Below are positions 8,533 to 16,699 of a stretch of DNA of 64,000 nucleotides, one piece after another. A program made the position numbers and the translations under genes. The DNA lies in the NCBI GenBank assembly GCA_051883095.1, contig JBJETB010000022.1:1-64000 (forward strand), read 5' to 3'. Every line of letters begins with the position of its first letter. Within the stretch, counting starts at the first letter, position 1. The DNA is from SUG1106 sp051883095. Lineage in GTDB: Bacteria > Bacillota > Clostridia > Peptostreptococcales > Anaerovoracaceae. The notes under the pieces are model-generated. The model ran no database searches. It had not been told where the DNA came from and saw only the letters and a program-made list of their open reading frames with translations.

Positions 8533-9798
8533 TTGGCAAAGTATATCGTTGAGCAAAGCGGCCCTCTGAAAGGGGAGGTCGTTATCAGTGGTGCCAAAAA
8601 TGCGGTTCTGCCGCTGATGGCTGCTGCGCTTCTGGCAGAAGACGAGTGCATAATCAGAGATGTGCCTATGCTGAGGGATGTGACCTTTATGAAGGAAATT
8701 CTCACGTCCCTGGGATCAGAGGTGGTGGAGCTTGAGGACAACGTGCTTTCTATTACCACGAAGGACATTATATCAACAGAGGCCAGGTTTGAACTGGTAA
8801 ACAAGATGAGAGCCTCGATACTGGTAATGGGACCGCTCCTCGCCCGCAAGGGTGTTGCCCGCATACCGCATCCCGGCGGATGTGCCATAGGCGCAAGACC
8901 CATAGATCTTCACCTTAAGGGACTGGAGGCGCTGGGCGCTGTAATCACATACAAGGATGATTATATTGAAGCAGCAACAGGCAGCCAGGGTCTGATCGGC
9001 GATACAATCTATCTTGACTTCCCCAGCGTGGGAGCCACAGAAAACATCATGATGGCTGCAGTTCTGGCAGAGGGTACCACATACCTTGAAAATGCTGCCG
9101 AGGAGCCTGAAATTGTTGACCTGGCAAACTTCCTCAACAAGATGGGAGCAAAGATCAAGGGAGCAGGCACCGACACAATTAAAATCGAGGGTGTGGACAA
9201 GCTGAGCGGAGCAAGGCACACTGTAATACCTGACCGGATTGAAACGGGTACTTTTATGCTGGCGGCGGCTATAACCAAGGGAGCAGTTCATATTCAGAAT
9301 GCTGTTCCTGACCATGTAAAGCCTATAATCGCCAAGCTTCGTGAGTGCGGAGTGCGTATCGAGGTAGGCGATGATGACCTTATCGTCAGAGCAGACCTGG
9401 GACCACAGTCATCCACGGATATAAAGACACTGCCTTATCCGGGCTTTCCAACCGATATTCAGTCGCCGTTTATGGCATATCTTACTACTGTGGAAGGCTC
9501 CAGCACGGTCATCGAGACTGTGTTTGAAAACCGTTTCATGCATGTGGCTCAGCTGAACAAGATGGGTGCATCTATTGAGACAGCCGGAAACAAGGCTCTC
9601 ATAAGAGGCAATGCCCGTCTGAGAGGCTGTCAGGTAATGGCTACCGATCTGAGAGCGGGTGCTGCACTGGTACTTGCAGGGCTGGTGGCAGAAGGCACTA
9701 CAGAAATATCCGAGGTTTTCCACATAGAGCGGGGCTATGAAAAGTTTATCGAAAAGTTCTGCGGGCTCGGTGCGAAAATCAGCAGGATTGATGACTAA
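8533..9798 (+). CDS. murA: UDP-N-acetylglucosamine 1-carboxyvinyltransferase
   Basis: First committed enzyme of peptidoglycan synthesis: transfers enolpyruvate from PEP to UDP-GlcNAc in the cytosol. The TTG start at 8533 with GGAGG at 8522-8526 gives MAKYIVEQSG. The 421-aa protein has the KNAVLPLMAA motif (about residues 22-31) and the active-site loop PGGCAIGARPIDLH with Cys117, the fosfomycin-sensitive Cys. The hairpin at 9826 ends the transcript. Firmicutes often have two MurA paralogues; which one this is cannot be told here. Confidence 0.95.
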   Translation: MAKYIVEQSGPLKGEVVISGAKNAVLPLMAAALLAEDECIIRDVPMLRDVTFMKEILTSLGSEVVELEDNVLSITTKDIISTEARFELVNKMRASILVMGPLLARKGVARIPHPGGCAIGARPIDLHLKGLEALGAVITYKDDYIEAATGSQGLIGDTIYLDFPSVGATENIMMAAVLAEGTTYLENAAEEPEIVDLANFLNKMGAKIKGAGTDTIKIEGVDKLSGARHTVIPDRIETGTFMLAAAITKGAVHIQNAVPDHVKPIIAKLRECGVRIEVGDDDLIVRADLGPQSSTDIKTLPYPGFPTDIQSPFMAYLTTVEGSSTVIETVFENRFMHVAQLNKMGASIETAGNKALIRGNARLRGCQVMATDLRAGAALVLAGLVAEGTTEISEVFHIERGYEKFIEKFCGLGAKISRIDD

Positions 9799-9825
9799 AC
9801 TGAACAATAAAATATTGAATTTTGG

Positions 9826-9855
9826 AGCAGCGGTGATATTCCGCTGCTTTTTTTC
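9826..9855 (+). terminator. intrinsic terminator after murA
   Basis: Perfect 8-bp stem AGCAGCGG (9826-9833)/CCGCTGCT (9841-9848) with a 7-nt loop, followed by a T run to 9854. Confidence 0.92.
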
Positions 9856-9898
9856 ATAGAATTAATCTTGAAATCCCTGCGAAAGGACAAGGAATGGC

Positions 9899-10900
9899 AT
9901 GAAGCTTAAGATTATTCTGACTGCAGTGCTGGCAGTTATAATTTTTTTAGTGGGAGTTCCTGTTGCTGCCGTGGCTCTTAAAGGCGGATTGGGAGGCATT
10001 TCATGGACAGAACTCAAAGGGGTGAGCTTTGCAGACAAGATAGAAACTCCGGAAACCATTGAGGTATTGCGATGCGGCTCCGGAAAAAAGGTCAAGGTGG
10101 ATTTTGAAGAATATGTAGCATGTGTGGTGGCCAGTGAGATGCCGGCAAACTTTGAAGAAGAAGCTCTCAAAGCTCAATCCGTGGCTGCCAGGACTTTTGC
10201 AATGGCAAAGATAGAAACTGAATCGCCTATATGCGATTCAACCCACTGCCAGGTGTATAAGACGGAAGAGGAACTTATAGACTGCCATCCTGCGGGATGG
10301 GAAGATGATGGATGGAAAAAGGTCAAGAAGGCCTGCAGTGCCACAGAGGGAGAGCTCCTTTATTATGATGGAGAGCTGGTTCTTCAGCCCCTTTTCTTTT
10401 CATCAAGCGGGGGCCAGACGGAAAACTCGGAGGACGTGTTTGTAAGCGCTGTGCCATATCTTATCAGCGTGTCAAGTCCATATGAGGAAAAGGCCACCCA
10501 CAGGGATGAGGAAACAGTTATGACGGTGAAAGAATTCGCTTCAAAGGTCCGCAAGGCCTTTCCTGAGAAAGAGTTCGGAACCATAAATGCCGGAAGCATA
10601 AAGATACTATCGAGAACGGCGGGAGGCCGTGTGGACAAAATGAAGGTGGGGGATGCAGCGCTTAAGGGCACGGAGGTGCGCTCTGCTATCGGGCTCAGTT
10701 CGGCTCTGTTCACCATTAGTTTTAAGGAAGGAACAGGCTGGCGAGGCTCCAGCGATGCCAATACGCAAATAGTTTTCGTATCAAACGGATCGGGCCACGG
10801 CGTAGGAATGAGCCAGTACGGTGCCGACGGTATGGCCAGGGAAGGTGCTGATTATAAGGAAATACTGAAACACTACTATTCGGGGACAGAAATTTATTGA
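9899..10900 (+). CDS. spoIID: stage II sporulation protein D
   Basis: Lytic transglycosylase of the SpoIID/LytB family that digests peptidoglycan during engulfment of the forespore. The 333-aa product has an N-terminal membrane span (about residues 4-24), then the SpoIID domain with EYVACVVASEMPANF and ALKAQSVAARTFA (about 73-103; the Glu is the catalytic residue in the family), SSGGQTE and the C-terminal signature SNGSGHGVGMSQYGA. The ATG follows AAAGGACAAGGA. It is monocistronic, after the murA terminator. In several Clostridia spoIID follows murA, which agrees. Confidence 0.93.
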   Translation: MKLKIILTAVLAVIIFLVGVPVAAVALKGGLGGISWTELKGVSFADKIETPETIEVLRCGSGKKVKVDFEEYVACVVASEMPANFEEEALKAQSVAARTFAMAKIETESPICDSTHCQVYKTEEELIDCHPAGWEDDGWKKVKKACSATEGELLYYDGELVLQPLFFSSSGGQTENSEDVFVSAVPYLISVSSPYEEKATHRDEETVMTVKEFASKVRKAFPEKEFGTINAGSIKILSRTAGGRVDKMKVGDAALKGTEVRSAIGLSSALFTISFKEGTGWRGSSDANTQIVFVSNGSGHGVGMSQYGADGMAREGADYKEILKHYYSGTEIY

Positions 10901-10960
10901 TTTTAAAGGCAGGGCATTGTAATATATAAGTGCGAGAGCAATTATATAAGGAGAAGAAAA

Positions 10961-12910
10961 ATGTCAGACTTAAAGTATTTAAACAGGCTTTCCAAGGACT
11001 ATCCCAACATCATGGCGGCGTCGGCGGAAATCATCAACCTTAAGGCCATTTTAGCTCTGCCTAAGGGAACTGAGTATTTCCTCAGCGACCTGCACGGAGA
11101 GCATGAGGCCTTTATTCATATGCTTAAGAGCGCGTCGGGCACTATCAAGGCCAAGATAGATGAGCATTACGGTTCAGTGCTCAGCGAGAAGGACAGAGAT
11201 GACCTGGCTGCGCTGATTTACAATGCAGAGGCCGAAATCGCACGCAGAAAGAAAAGCGAGAAAAACTTCGATGACTGGTGTGCCACAGCTATTTATCGCT
11301 TAATTACGATATGCAAATCGGTGTCCACCAAGTACACCCGCTCCAGAGTCCGTAACAGACTTCCCAAGTACATGGACTACAGCATGGATGAGCTTCTCCA
11401 TGCAGATGACGATGCCAACAGGGCCAATTACTACAGCCAGATTATCAATTCGGTAGTTGAGTGCGGAGTGGCAGAGGAGTACATAATCCAGCTGACTGAG
11501 GCTATCAGCCGTCTGGCAGTTGACAAGCTCCACATTATAGGCGACATATTTGACAGAGGTGCTCACCCTGATGAAATCATGGACTACCTGATGGATTATC
11601 ACGATGTGGACTTCCAGTGGGGAAATCACGATATCGTATGGATGGGAGCCGCAACAGGAAACTGGGCATGTATCACCAATCTGCTGAGAATGAACATCAG
11701 CTACAACAATTTCGACATGCTGGAAGTGGGCTACGGTATAAACCTGCGTCCTCTGGCCACCTTTGCCGAAAAAGTCTACGGCGATGACCCATGCGAATAC
11801 TTTAAGCCGCACATTTTAGACAAGAATAAATACGATCCGGTGGATGAGACCCTGGCTGCCAAGATGCATAAGGCCATAGCCATCTGCCAGTTCAAGGTGG
11901 AGGGCCAGAGAATCAAGGCTCACCCGGAATACAAGCTGGAAAAGAGACTGCTTCTGGACAAGATAGATTTAGAGGCGGGAACCGTGGAGGTTGAAGGCAC
12001 TGTATGGCCGCTACGCGACACCAACTTCCCGACACTGGACCCTGCTGACCCTTACAGACTCAGCCCTGAGGAGGAGGAAATGCTCAACTCTCTTGAGGCA
12101 TCTTTCCTCAATTCGGAAAAACTTCAGCGCCATATTAAATTCCTCTTCAGCCACGGGGCATTATACACTAAAGTAAATGGAAATCTGCTGTATCACGGAT
12201 GCATTCCTATGACTGAGGACGGAGAATTCGAGTGGGTTGAGCTCAACGACGTGAGACTTCGCGGAAAGGCCCTCATGGACTATCTGGACGACCAGGTGCG
12301 CAAGGCATACTTCGCACCGCGTAAATCCGGAGAGACAGGACGTTCAGGCGATATCATGTGGTATCTGTGGCTGGGCGGAGACTCACCGCTTTTCGGCAAG
12401 GAAAAGATGACTACCTTCGAGAGACTTTTCATCGCCGACAAGTCAACCCACAAGGAACCTACCAGACCATATTACAAGCTTATCAAGGAAAGGGCGGCAT
12501 GCGAAAAAATTCTCAGGGAGTTCGGCCTGGACCCGCGTACTGCAAAAATTCTCAACGGCCATGTGCCGGTTAAGATAAAGGACGGCGAGTCGCCTATCAA
12601 GGGCGGCGGACTGCTTTATGTTATCGACGGAGGCATTTCCAAAGCCTATCAGAAGCAGACCGGAATTGCCGGATATACATTCATATTCAACTCACGCTTC
12701 ATGGCACTGGCGGAGCACAAGCCTTACAGCCCGCTGCAGCCTGACGGAACCCAGGAGTTCCATTCGCCTGTGATGAAGACGGTGGAAACAATGCCGGAGC
12801 GACTGCTCATCGTGGATACGGATCAGGGCGCGGTTCTGGTGGAAAAGGTCCGCGACCTGGAAGATCTGATTGAGGCTTTCAAGGAAGGTCTGATTAAAGA
12901 GGAATACTAA
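10961..12910 (+). CDS. fbp: fructose-1,6-bisphosphatase class III
   Basis: Gluconeogenic phosphatase (fructose 1,6-bisphosphate to fructose 6-phosphate) of the Firmicute class III family, about 640 aa; here 649 aa. The metallophosphatase core is visible: SDLHGEHEAF (about residue 43), IIGDIFDRGAHPDE (about 192) and WGNHDIVWMGA (about 226), giving the metal-binding Asp, His and Asn residues; further His residues are in ILNGHVPVK near 530. The ATG follows AAGGAGAAG. It is monocistronic and ends in a strong terminator. Confidence 0.95.
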   Translation: MSDLKYLNRLSKDYPNIMAASAEIINLKAILALPKGTEYFLSDLHGEHEAFIHMLKSASGTIKAKIDEHYGSVLSEKDRDDLAALIYNAEAEIARRKKSEKNFDDWCATAIYRLITICKSVSTKYTRSRVRNRLPKYMDYSMDELLHADDDANRANYYSQIINSVVECGVAEEYIIQLTEAISRLAVDKLHIIGDIFDRGAHPDEIMDYLMDYHDVDFQWGNHDIVWMGAATGNWACITNLLRMNISYNNFDMLEVGYGINLRPLATFAEKVYGDDPCEYFKPHILDKNKYDPVDETLAAKMHKAIAICQFKVEGQRIKAHPEYKLEKRLLLDKIDLEAGTVEVEGTVWPLRDTNFPTLDPADPYRLSPEEEEMLNSLEASFLNSEKLQRHIKFLFSHGALYTKVNGNLLYHGCIPMTEDGEFEWVELNDVRLRGKALMDYLDDQVRKAYFAPRKSGETGRSGDIMWYLWLGGDSPLFGKEKMTTFERLFIADKSTHKEPTRPYYKLIKERAACEKILREFGLDPRTAKILNGHVPVKIKDGESPIKGGGLLYVIDGGISKAYQKQTGIAGYTFIFNSRFMALAEHKPYSPLQPDGTQEFHSPVMKTVETMPERLLIVDTDQGAVLVEKVRDLEDLIEAFKEGLIKEEY

Positions 12911-12958
12911 AGTTCAAAAAATAATGGCTCTTTGACTTCCGTGGTGGTTTTTGAGTTT

Positions 12959-13005
12959 AAGACAGGTAAAGCATGAATTACGTTCTGGTTTTACCTGTCT
13001 TTTTT
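12959..13005 (+). terminator. intrinsic terminator after fbp
   Basis: Perfect 12-bp stem AAGACAGGTAAA (12959-12970)/TTTACCTGTCTT (12990-13001) followed by a T run. Confidence 0.93.
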
Positions 13006-13011
13006 ACCGCC

Positions 13012-13266
13012 GTTGTACAATTCGCCCTGAAACGAGTTCTTTTACAACATGACACCCACATTGGCCTATAAAACGCAGCTGAAAAGCCGTGAATGTTGTT
13101 CTTTTTTTGTTTTCGCAGAATTTATACAACATAAAATAAAATCATGTTGTATAAATACTTCGAGTCCAAGGATTTGTACAACATGACACTCATGTGATGG
13201 CCTCCAAAAGCTTTGGGAAAGGTGTGATGTTGTAAAAATAGCGGGTTCTTTGATTATTTACAACAT
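13012..13266. repeat. cluster of alternating ACAACAT motifs (hairpins)
   Basis: At least seven ACAACAT copies alternate in orientation: 13044-13050 (+), 13093-13099 (-), 13126-13132 (+), 13144-13150 (-), 13178-13184 (+), 13227-13233 (-), 13260-13266 (+). The centre is a perfect 12-bp inverted repeat TTTATACAACAT (13121-13132)/ATGTTGTATAAA (13144-13155). The cluster occupies the gap between the fbp terminator and the tRNA-associated element. No ORF is supported here. The build matches the cluster at 3022-3176 with one base of the core changed. Confidence 0.8.
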
Positions 13267-13312
13267 CGGGTATTGCCTTTCAAGGGCTTTTAGTCCTTTC
13301 CGGACAAGATGC

Positions 13313-13470
13313 GGTGCGCCATGAGGGACTTTGCAGCCTTGCTGACGCAAGTCTGCCGTTCGGCGCGAGCCCTGCACGGCTCGCTTGAACCGTGGCTTAC
13401 TCGCCAGTTCACCGGACTGGCTCGCTTTACAGCCACGCCCTTTCGGGTTCGAGTCACTCCTATACAGTTC
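13313..13470. repeat. GC-rich fold-back element beside tRNA-Arg
   Basis: A dense set of hairpins: CTTGC/GCAAG near 13341-13354, GCGAGCC/GGCTCGC near 13366-13385, CCAGT/ACTGG near 13404-13420 and CGTGGCT/AGCCACG (13390-13396 with 13431-13437). The left edge (13314-13331) is an exact 18-bp copy of the tRNA-Arg 3' end found at 13513-13530 (GGTGCGCCATGAGGGACT). The right edge, read on the minus strand, carries GACTCGAACCC, which also occurs in the tRNA T-arm complement. Apparent ORFs through it are not believed to be genes. Confidence 0.6.
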
Positions 13471-13511
13471 AAAAAATAATACAGACACCCGTAAAGGGTG
13501 TCTGTATTATT
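13471..13511 (-). terminator. intrinsic terminator of tRNA-Arg
   Basis: A perfect 16-bp stem (13475-13490 with 13496-13511) with a 5-nt loop lies directly past the tRNA 3' end on the minus strand and is followed there by six T residues (13476 down to 13471). Confidence 0.9.
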
Positions 13512-13588
13512 TGGTGCGCCATGAGGGACTCGAACCCCCAACCTTCGCATTCGTAGTGCGCGACTCTATCCAATTGAGCTAATGGCGC
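13512..13588 (-). tRNA. tRNA-Arg (anticodon ACG)
   Basis: Read on the minus strand it begins GCGCCAT, which pairs with ATGGCGC at the 3' end before discriminator A and an encoded CCA. The D-arm (TAGCTCAATTGGATAGAG), anticodon loop CTACGAA and T-loop GGTTCGAGTCC are all standard. The 77-nt gene is followed at once by its terminator. Anticodon ACG reads CGN Arg codons after A34 is deaminated to inosine. Confidence 0.95.
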
Positions 13589-13703
13589 TTATTCAATTGG
13601 TACCATAACAGTATACAGCAGTTGTGCCTGTTTGTCAACAGGATTGTTTTATAAAAGCACTTGTGATATAATAAAAATACAATGTAGGAGAGGGAGAAAA
13701 GAA

Positions 13704-14252
13704 ATGATTTTAGAGACAAACAATCTGATAATAAGACCTTCGGAATGGGATGACCTGGAGGATTTTTACCGCTGGGAGCAGCTGCCGGAAGTAACGGAGT
13801 TTTTCAGCATAAGAGACGGACAGACTATGGAAGATGTGGTAAGAAAGTTTGTCGCTGATGAAAAAGATCCTAAGGCACAGCAGTTTACCATTCTGCTTAA
13901 GGAAGAAGGAAAAGAACGCAAAATCGGACGAATAGTGCTGGCTGACATCGAGGACGGCTGGAAAGGTGAAATCTGGCGCATATATATCGGAGATAAAACC
14001 CTTCGCGGAAAGGGATACGGCAAGCAGGCCATGGAAGCCATGATGGGTTATTGTTTTGATGTGCTGGGTCTTGAAAGGCTTTATCTTGACCATTACACCG
14101 GCAATCCGGCAGCAGGTCTGTATTTGTCCCTGGGCTTTAAGTACGAGGGCGTGCTCCGCAAGAACTGCCGCAAAAACGGTATACTCTACGATGTGCACCT
14201 CATGTCAATGCTGAGGGAGGAATATGAGGCGCTGTTTGAAGAGGCTGTATAA
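13704..14252 (+). CDS. GNAT-family N-acetyltransferase (RimJ/RimL-like)
   Basis: A 182-aa acetyl-CoA-dependent acetyltransferase. It starts LETNNLIIRPSEWDDLEDFYRW, the usual opening of the RimJ/RimL subgroup. The acetyl-CoA-binding motif is at IGDKTLRGKGYGKQAME (R-G-K-G-Y-G, about residues 107-113), and the NPAAGLYLSLGFKYEGVLRK stretch (about 138-157) is the conserved C-terminal part. The ATG at 13704 has GGAGAGGGAG upstream; an in-frame start at 13632 has none. The substrate (protein N-terminus, small amine or antibiotic) cannot be inferred. Confidence 0.85.
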   Translation: MILETNNLIIRPSEWDDLEDFYRWEQLPEVTEFFSIRDGQTMEDVVRKFVADEKDPKAQQFTILLKEEGKERKIGRIVLADIEDGWKGEIWRIYIGDKTLRGKGYGKQAMEAMMGYCFDVLGLERLYLDHYTGNPAAGLYLSLGFKYEGVLRKNCRKNGILYDVHLMSMLREEYEALFEEAV

Positions 14253-14273
14253 TTCAGCCTTTATACGATTTTT

Positions 14274-14390
14274 TTACAACGTTATTTTTTCAGAATAGAA
14301 CAACATTTTCATTATTAGCCGGCAGGTTTCCGCCGGCGGCATGGGGAAATGTTGTTTTTTTATAAGCATTTCAGGATTTCATACAACCTT
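14274..14390. repeat. third cluster of ACAACAT motifs with nested GCCGGC hairpin
   Basis: ACAACAT (14300-14306) pairs with ATGTTGT (14349-14355), extended to AACAACATTT/AAATGTTGTT. Inside this pair is a second stem GCCGGC (14318-14323)/GCCGGC (14332-14337). Partial copies flank it (TACAACG near 14275, ATACAACC near 14381). It fills most of the gap between the GNAT gene and the metal-efflux promoter. Confidence 0.7.
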
Positions 14391-14435
14391 ATATCAGTAG
14401 CTGAAACATAAAAGGCAAAAAATCGAAAAAACCTC

Positions 14436-14498
14436 TTGACAGTTGAGCGCGCATTCAACTATAATAGAAGCATAGAACAGTTGAGCAAATATTCAACT
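14436..14498 (+). promoter_or_regulatory. metal-responsive promoter with two ArsR-family operators
   Basis: TTGACA (14436-14441) and TATAAT (14460-14465) are 18 bp apart. The spacer holds AGTTGAGCGCGCATTCAACT (14441-14460), and a second copy AGTTGAGCAAATATTCAACT lies at 14479-14498, just past the start of transcription. Both are AGTTGA-N8-TCAACT inverted repeats, the kind of site bound by SmtB/CzrA repressors; the repressor gene lies at 16700-17059. Binding there would block polymerase until metal is present. Confidence 0.88.
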
Positions 14499-14525
14499 AT
14501 AAAATTGGTATACAGGAGGCAGACT

Positions 14526-14747
14526 ATGAAGAAGACATATTTATTAGAAGATCTTTGCTGTGCAAACTGCGCAGCTGCTATAGAAAGAGGCGTGGCCAAA
14601 ATCGAAGGAGTAAACAGCGCTTCAGTTAATTTCCTCACTACAAAAATGGTTCTGGATGTTGAGGAAGAAGGCTTTGATGAAACCTTCAAAAAAATCAAGA
14701 AGGTTGTAAAGAAAACAGAGCCAGATGTGACAATAAAAGAAATCTGA
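14526..14747 (+). CDS. free-standing heavy-metal-associated (HMA) domain protein
   Basis: A 73-aa cytosolic metal-binding protein with the ferredoxin-like HMA fold. The binding motif is CCANC (about residues 10-14), followed by the usual IERGVAKIEGVNSASVNFLTTKM pattern. The ATG at 14526 follows AGGAGG. It lies 16 bp before a P-type ATPase that has no N-terminal HMA domain, so this small protein probably supplies metal to that pump or takes the place of the missing domain. Regulation is by the double operator at 14441-14498. Confidence 0.88.
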   Translation: MKKTYLLEDLCCANCAAAIERGVAKIEGVNSASVNFLTTKMVLDVEEEGFDETFKKIKKVVKKTEPDVTIKEI

Positions 14748-14763
14748 TGAGAAGGGGTCTGAG

Positions 14764-16650
14764 ATGAGAAAGAGACTGATAAGGCTGGGAGCAGGAGCGG
14801 CTGTGTTCGCAGCGGCTGCGGCAGCAGCATATATGCAGGCATTTGAGAGCCCTGTGCTGGAGGCGGCGGCTTTCCTGATTCCATATATTATCGTGGGATA
14901 CAAGGTAATATTTAAAGCGGTGCGAAACATTCTCAACGGAAAGGTTTTCGACGAGAACTTTCTCATGGCGGTGGCCTCCATGGGAGCCTTTATCGTAGGT
15001 GACTACCCTGAGGCGGTGGCAGTAATGTTCTTTTATCAGGTGGGAGAGCTTTTCGAGGATTACGCTGTAGGTAAATCCAGAAAGTCCATAGCCCAGCTGA
15101 TGAATATCAGGCCGGACTATGCAAATCTGAAGACAGAAAGCGGCGTGGAAAAGGTTTCCCCTGAGCAGGTCAGGGTGGGGGATATAATCGTAATAAGACC
15201 GGGAGAAAAAGTTCCGCTAGACGGTATCGTAGTCTCCGGCCATTCAACTGTGGATACGGCAGCTCTGACAGGGGAATCCCTTCCGAGAGATGTAAGTGAG
15301 GGCAGCGAAATACTCAGCGGATGCATCAACCTGAGCGGTCTTATCGAAGTCAGGACGGAGAAAGAATTCGGACAGTCCACGGTCAGCAGAATACTGGAAC
15401 TTGTAGAAAATGCCACCAGCCAGAAGGCAAAGACAGAGAATTTCATAACCAGATTTGCGGCGGTCTATACACCTGCTGTCGTGGGCGCCGCGGTGGTTCT
15501 GGCGGTGATTCCGCCCCTTGTAATCGAAGGTGCAGCTTTTTCGGAATGGGCATACAGAGCGCTTAATTTCCTGGTTGTATCATGTCCGTGTGCGCTGGTG
15601 ATTTCAGTGCCTCTGGGGTTTTTTGGAGGTCTGGGAGCAGCATCCAGAATCGGTGTGCTGGTTAAGGGAAGCAATTACCTGGAGGCTGCGGCTCATGCCG
15701 AGTATGTGGTTATGGATAAAACAGGAACTTTGACAAAGGGTGTTTTTGAGGTGGAAAAAGTCCAGCCGGCAGATAGTTTCAAGGCCGGTGAGGATGTAGA
15801 AGCACGAAAGAAAGAACTGCTCAGACTGGCAGCGGCTGCCGAAAGCAATTCCAGCCATCCTATTTCGCTTTCACTGAGAAAGGCTGCAGAGGAATCATCT
15901 GGCTTCAGGCCCGAAGACGTACAGATTAATGATCTGACAGAGCTTGCAGGTCATGGAGTTTCAGCCGTGATAGATGGTCATAAGGTTCTGGCCGGAAACC
16001 ACAAGCTTATGGATAAGGAGGGCCTTGCCTTCGAGTCTCCTGATGAGGCGGGAACAGTGGTGTATATTGCAGTTGACGGAGTTTATGCAGGTTATATTCT
16101 TATCGCTGACCAGATTAAGGATGATGCGATAGAGGCGGTCAGCGGGCTCAAGAGCCGCGGCATAATTACGGTAATGCTGACGGGGGACAGCAGGGCCGCG
16201 GCGGAGTCGGTGGGTAAGAAGCTGGGTCTGGACAGAGTTTATTCACAGCTTCTGCCGGAAGATAAGGTCAACATAGTATGCGAACTTCTTGAAGAGAAGT
16301 CGGAAAAGGGCAAGCTCATGTTTGTAGGCGACGGTATCAACGATGCGCCTGTACTGGCCAGAGCTGATGTGGGAGTGGCCATGGGCGGACTGGGTTCCGA
16401 TGCAGCTATTGAGGCTGCTGACATAGTAATCATGGATGATAAGCCTTCTAAACTCATTGATCTTATGAAGATAAGCAAAAAAACGCTGGCCATAGTAAAG
16501 CAGAATATCGTTTTTGCTCTGGGCATTAAACTGCTGGTGCTGGTGCTCAGCGCCGCTGGACTTGCCAGCATGTGGGCTGCAGTATTCGCTGATGTGGGAG
16601 TGTCCATGATAGCAATTATCAATTCCATGAGAGCATTAAAAGTAAAATAG
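14764..16650 (+). CDS. P1B-type heavy-metal-exporting ATPase (Zn/Cd/Pb type)
   Basis: Membrane pump, 628 aa, that exports divalent metal ions at the cost of ATP. The metal-site motif C274-P275-C276 lies in a membrane span, and the phosphorylated Asp318 is in DKTGTLT; the actuator motif TGES (about 168-171), the nucleotide-binding SSHP and the hinge GDGINDAP are also visible. Pairs of N-terminal spans and a final pair are seen. There is no N-terminal HMA domain, which is instead encoded by the preceding gene. The CPC type plus a SmtB/CzrA-like repressor suggests Zn/Cd/Pb rather than Cu. Confidence 0.92.
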   Translation: MRKRLIRLGAGAAVFAAAAAAAYMQAFESPVLEAAAFLIPYIIVGYKVIFKAVRNILNGKVFDENFLMAVASMGAFIVGDYPEAVAVMFFYQVGELFEDYAVGKSRKSIAQLMNIRPDYANLKTESGVEKVSPEQVRVGDIIVIRPGEKVPLDGIVVSGHSTVDTAALTGESLPRDVSEGSEILSGCINLSGLIEVRTEKEFGQSTVSRILELVENATSQKAKTENFITRFAAVYTPAVVGAAVVLAVIPPLVIEGAAFSEWAYRALNFLVVSCPCALVISVPLGFFGGLGAASRIGVLVKGSNYLEAAAHAEYVVMDKTGTLTKGVFEVEKVQPADSFKAGEDVEARKKELLRLAAAAESNSSHPISLSLRKAAEESSGFRPEDVQINDLTELAGHGVSAVIDGHKVLAGNHKLMDKEGLAFESPDEAGTVVYIAVDGVYAGYILIADQIKDDAIEAVSGLKSRGIITVMLTGDSRAAAESVGKKLGLDRVYSQLLPEDKVNIVCELLEEKSEKGKLMFVGDGINDAPVLARADVGVAMGGLGSDAAIEAADIVIMDDKPSKLIDLMKISKKTLAIVKQNIVFALGIKLLVLVLSAAGLASMWAAVFADVGVSMIAIINSMRALKVK

Positions 16651-16670
16651 AAGAGATATATGAGAAAGAA

Positions 16671-16697
16671 AGGCCGCCCAACCGGGCGGCCTGATTT
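16671..16697. terminator. bidirectional terminator between ATPase gene and its repressor
   Basis: Perfect 9-bp stem AGGCCGCCC (16671-16679)/GGGCGGCCT (16684-16692) with a 4-nt loop lies between convergent genes, with T-rich sequence on the plus side. Confidence 0.88.
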
Positions 16698-16699
16698 TA

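Noticed and set aside
13012..13266. A CRISPR-like array suggested by regularly placed short motifs
   Set aside because: The motif is only 7-12 bp, alternates in orientation, has uneven spacing and no cas genes are nearby.
13258..13550. Two overlapping minus-strand ORFs (76 and 86 codons) through the GC-rich element and the tRNA
   Set aside because: They run into the tRNA gene and its terminator, follow hairpin sequence and have no ribosome-binding site. This type of arginine-rich translation is a usual artefact of tRNA-adjacent structured DNA.
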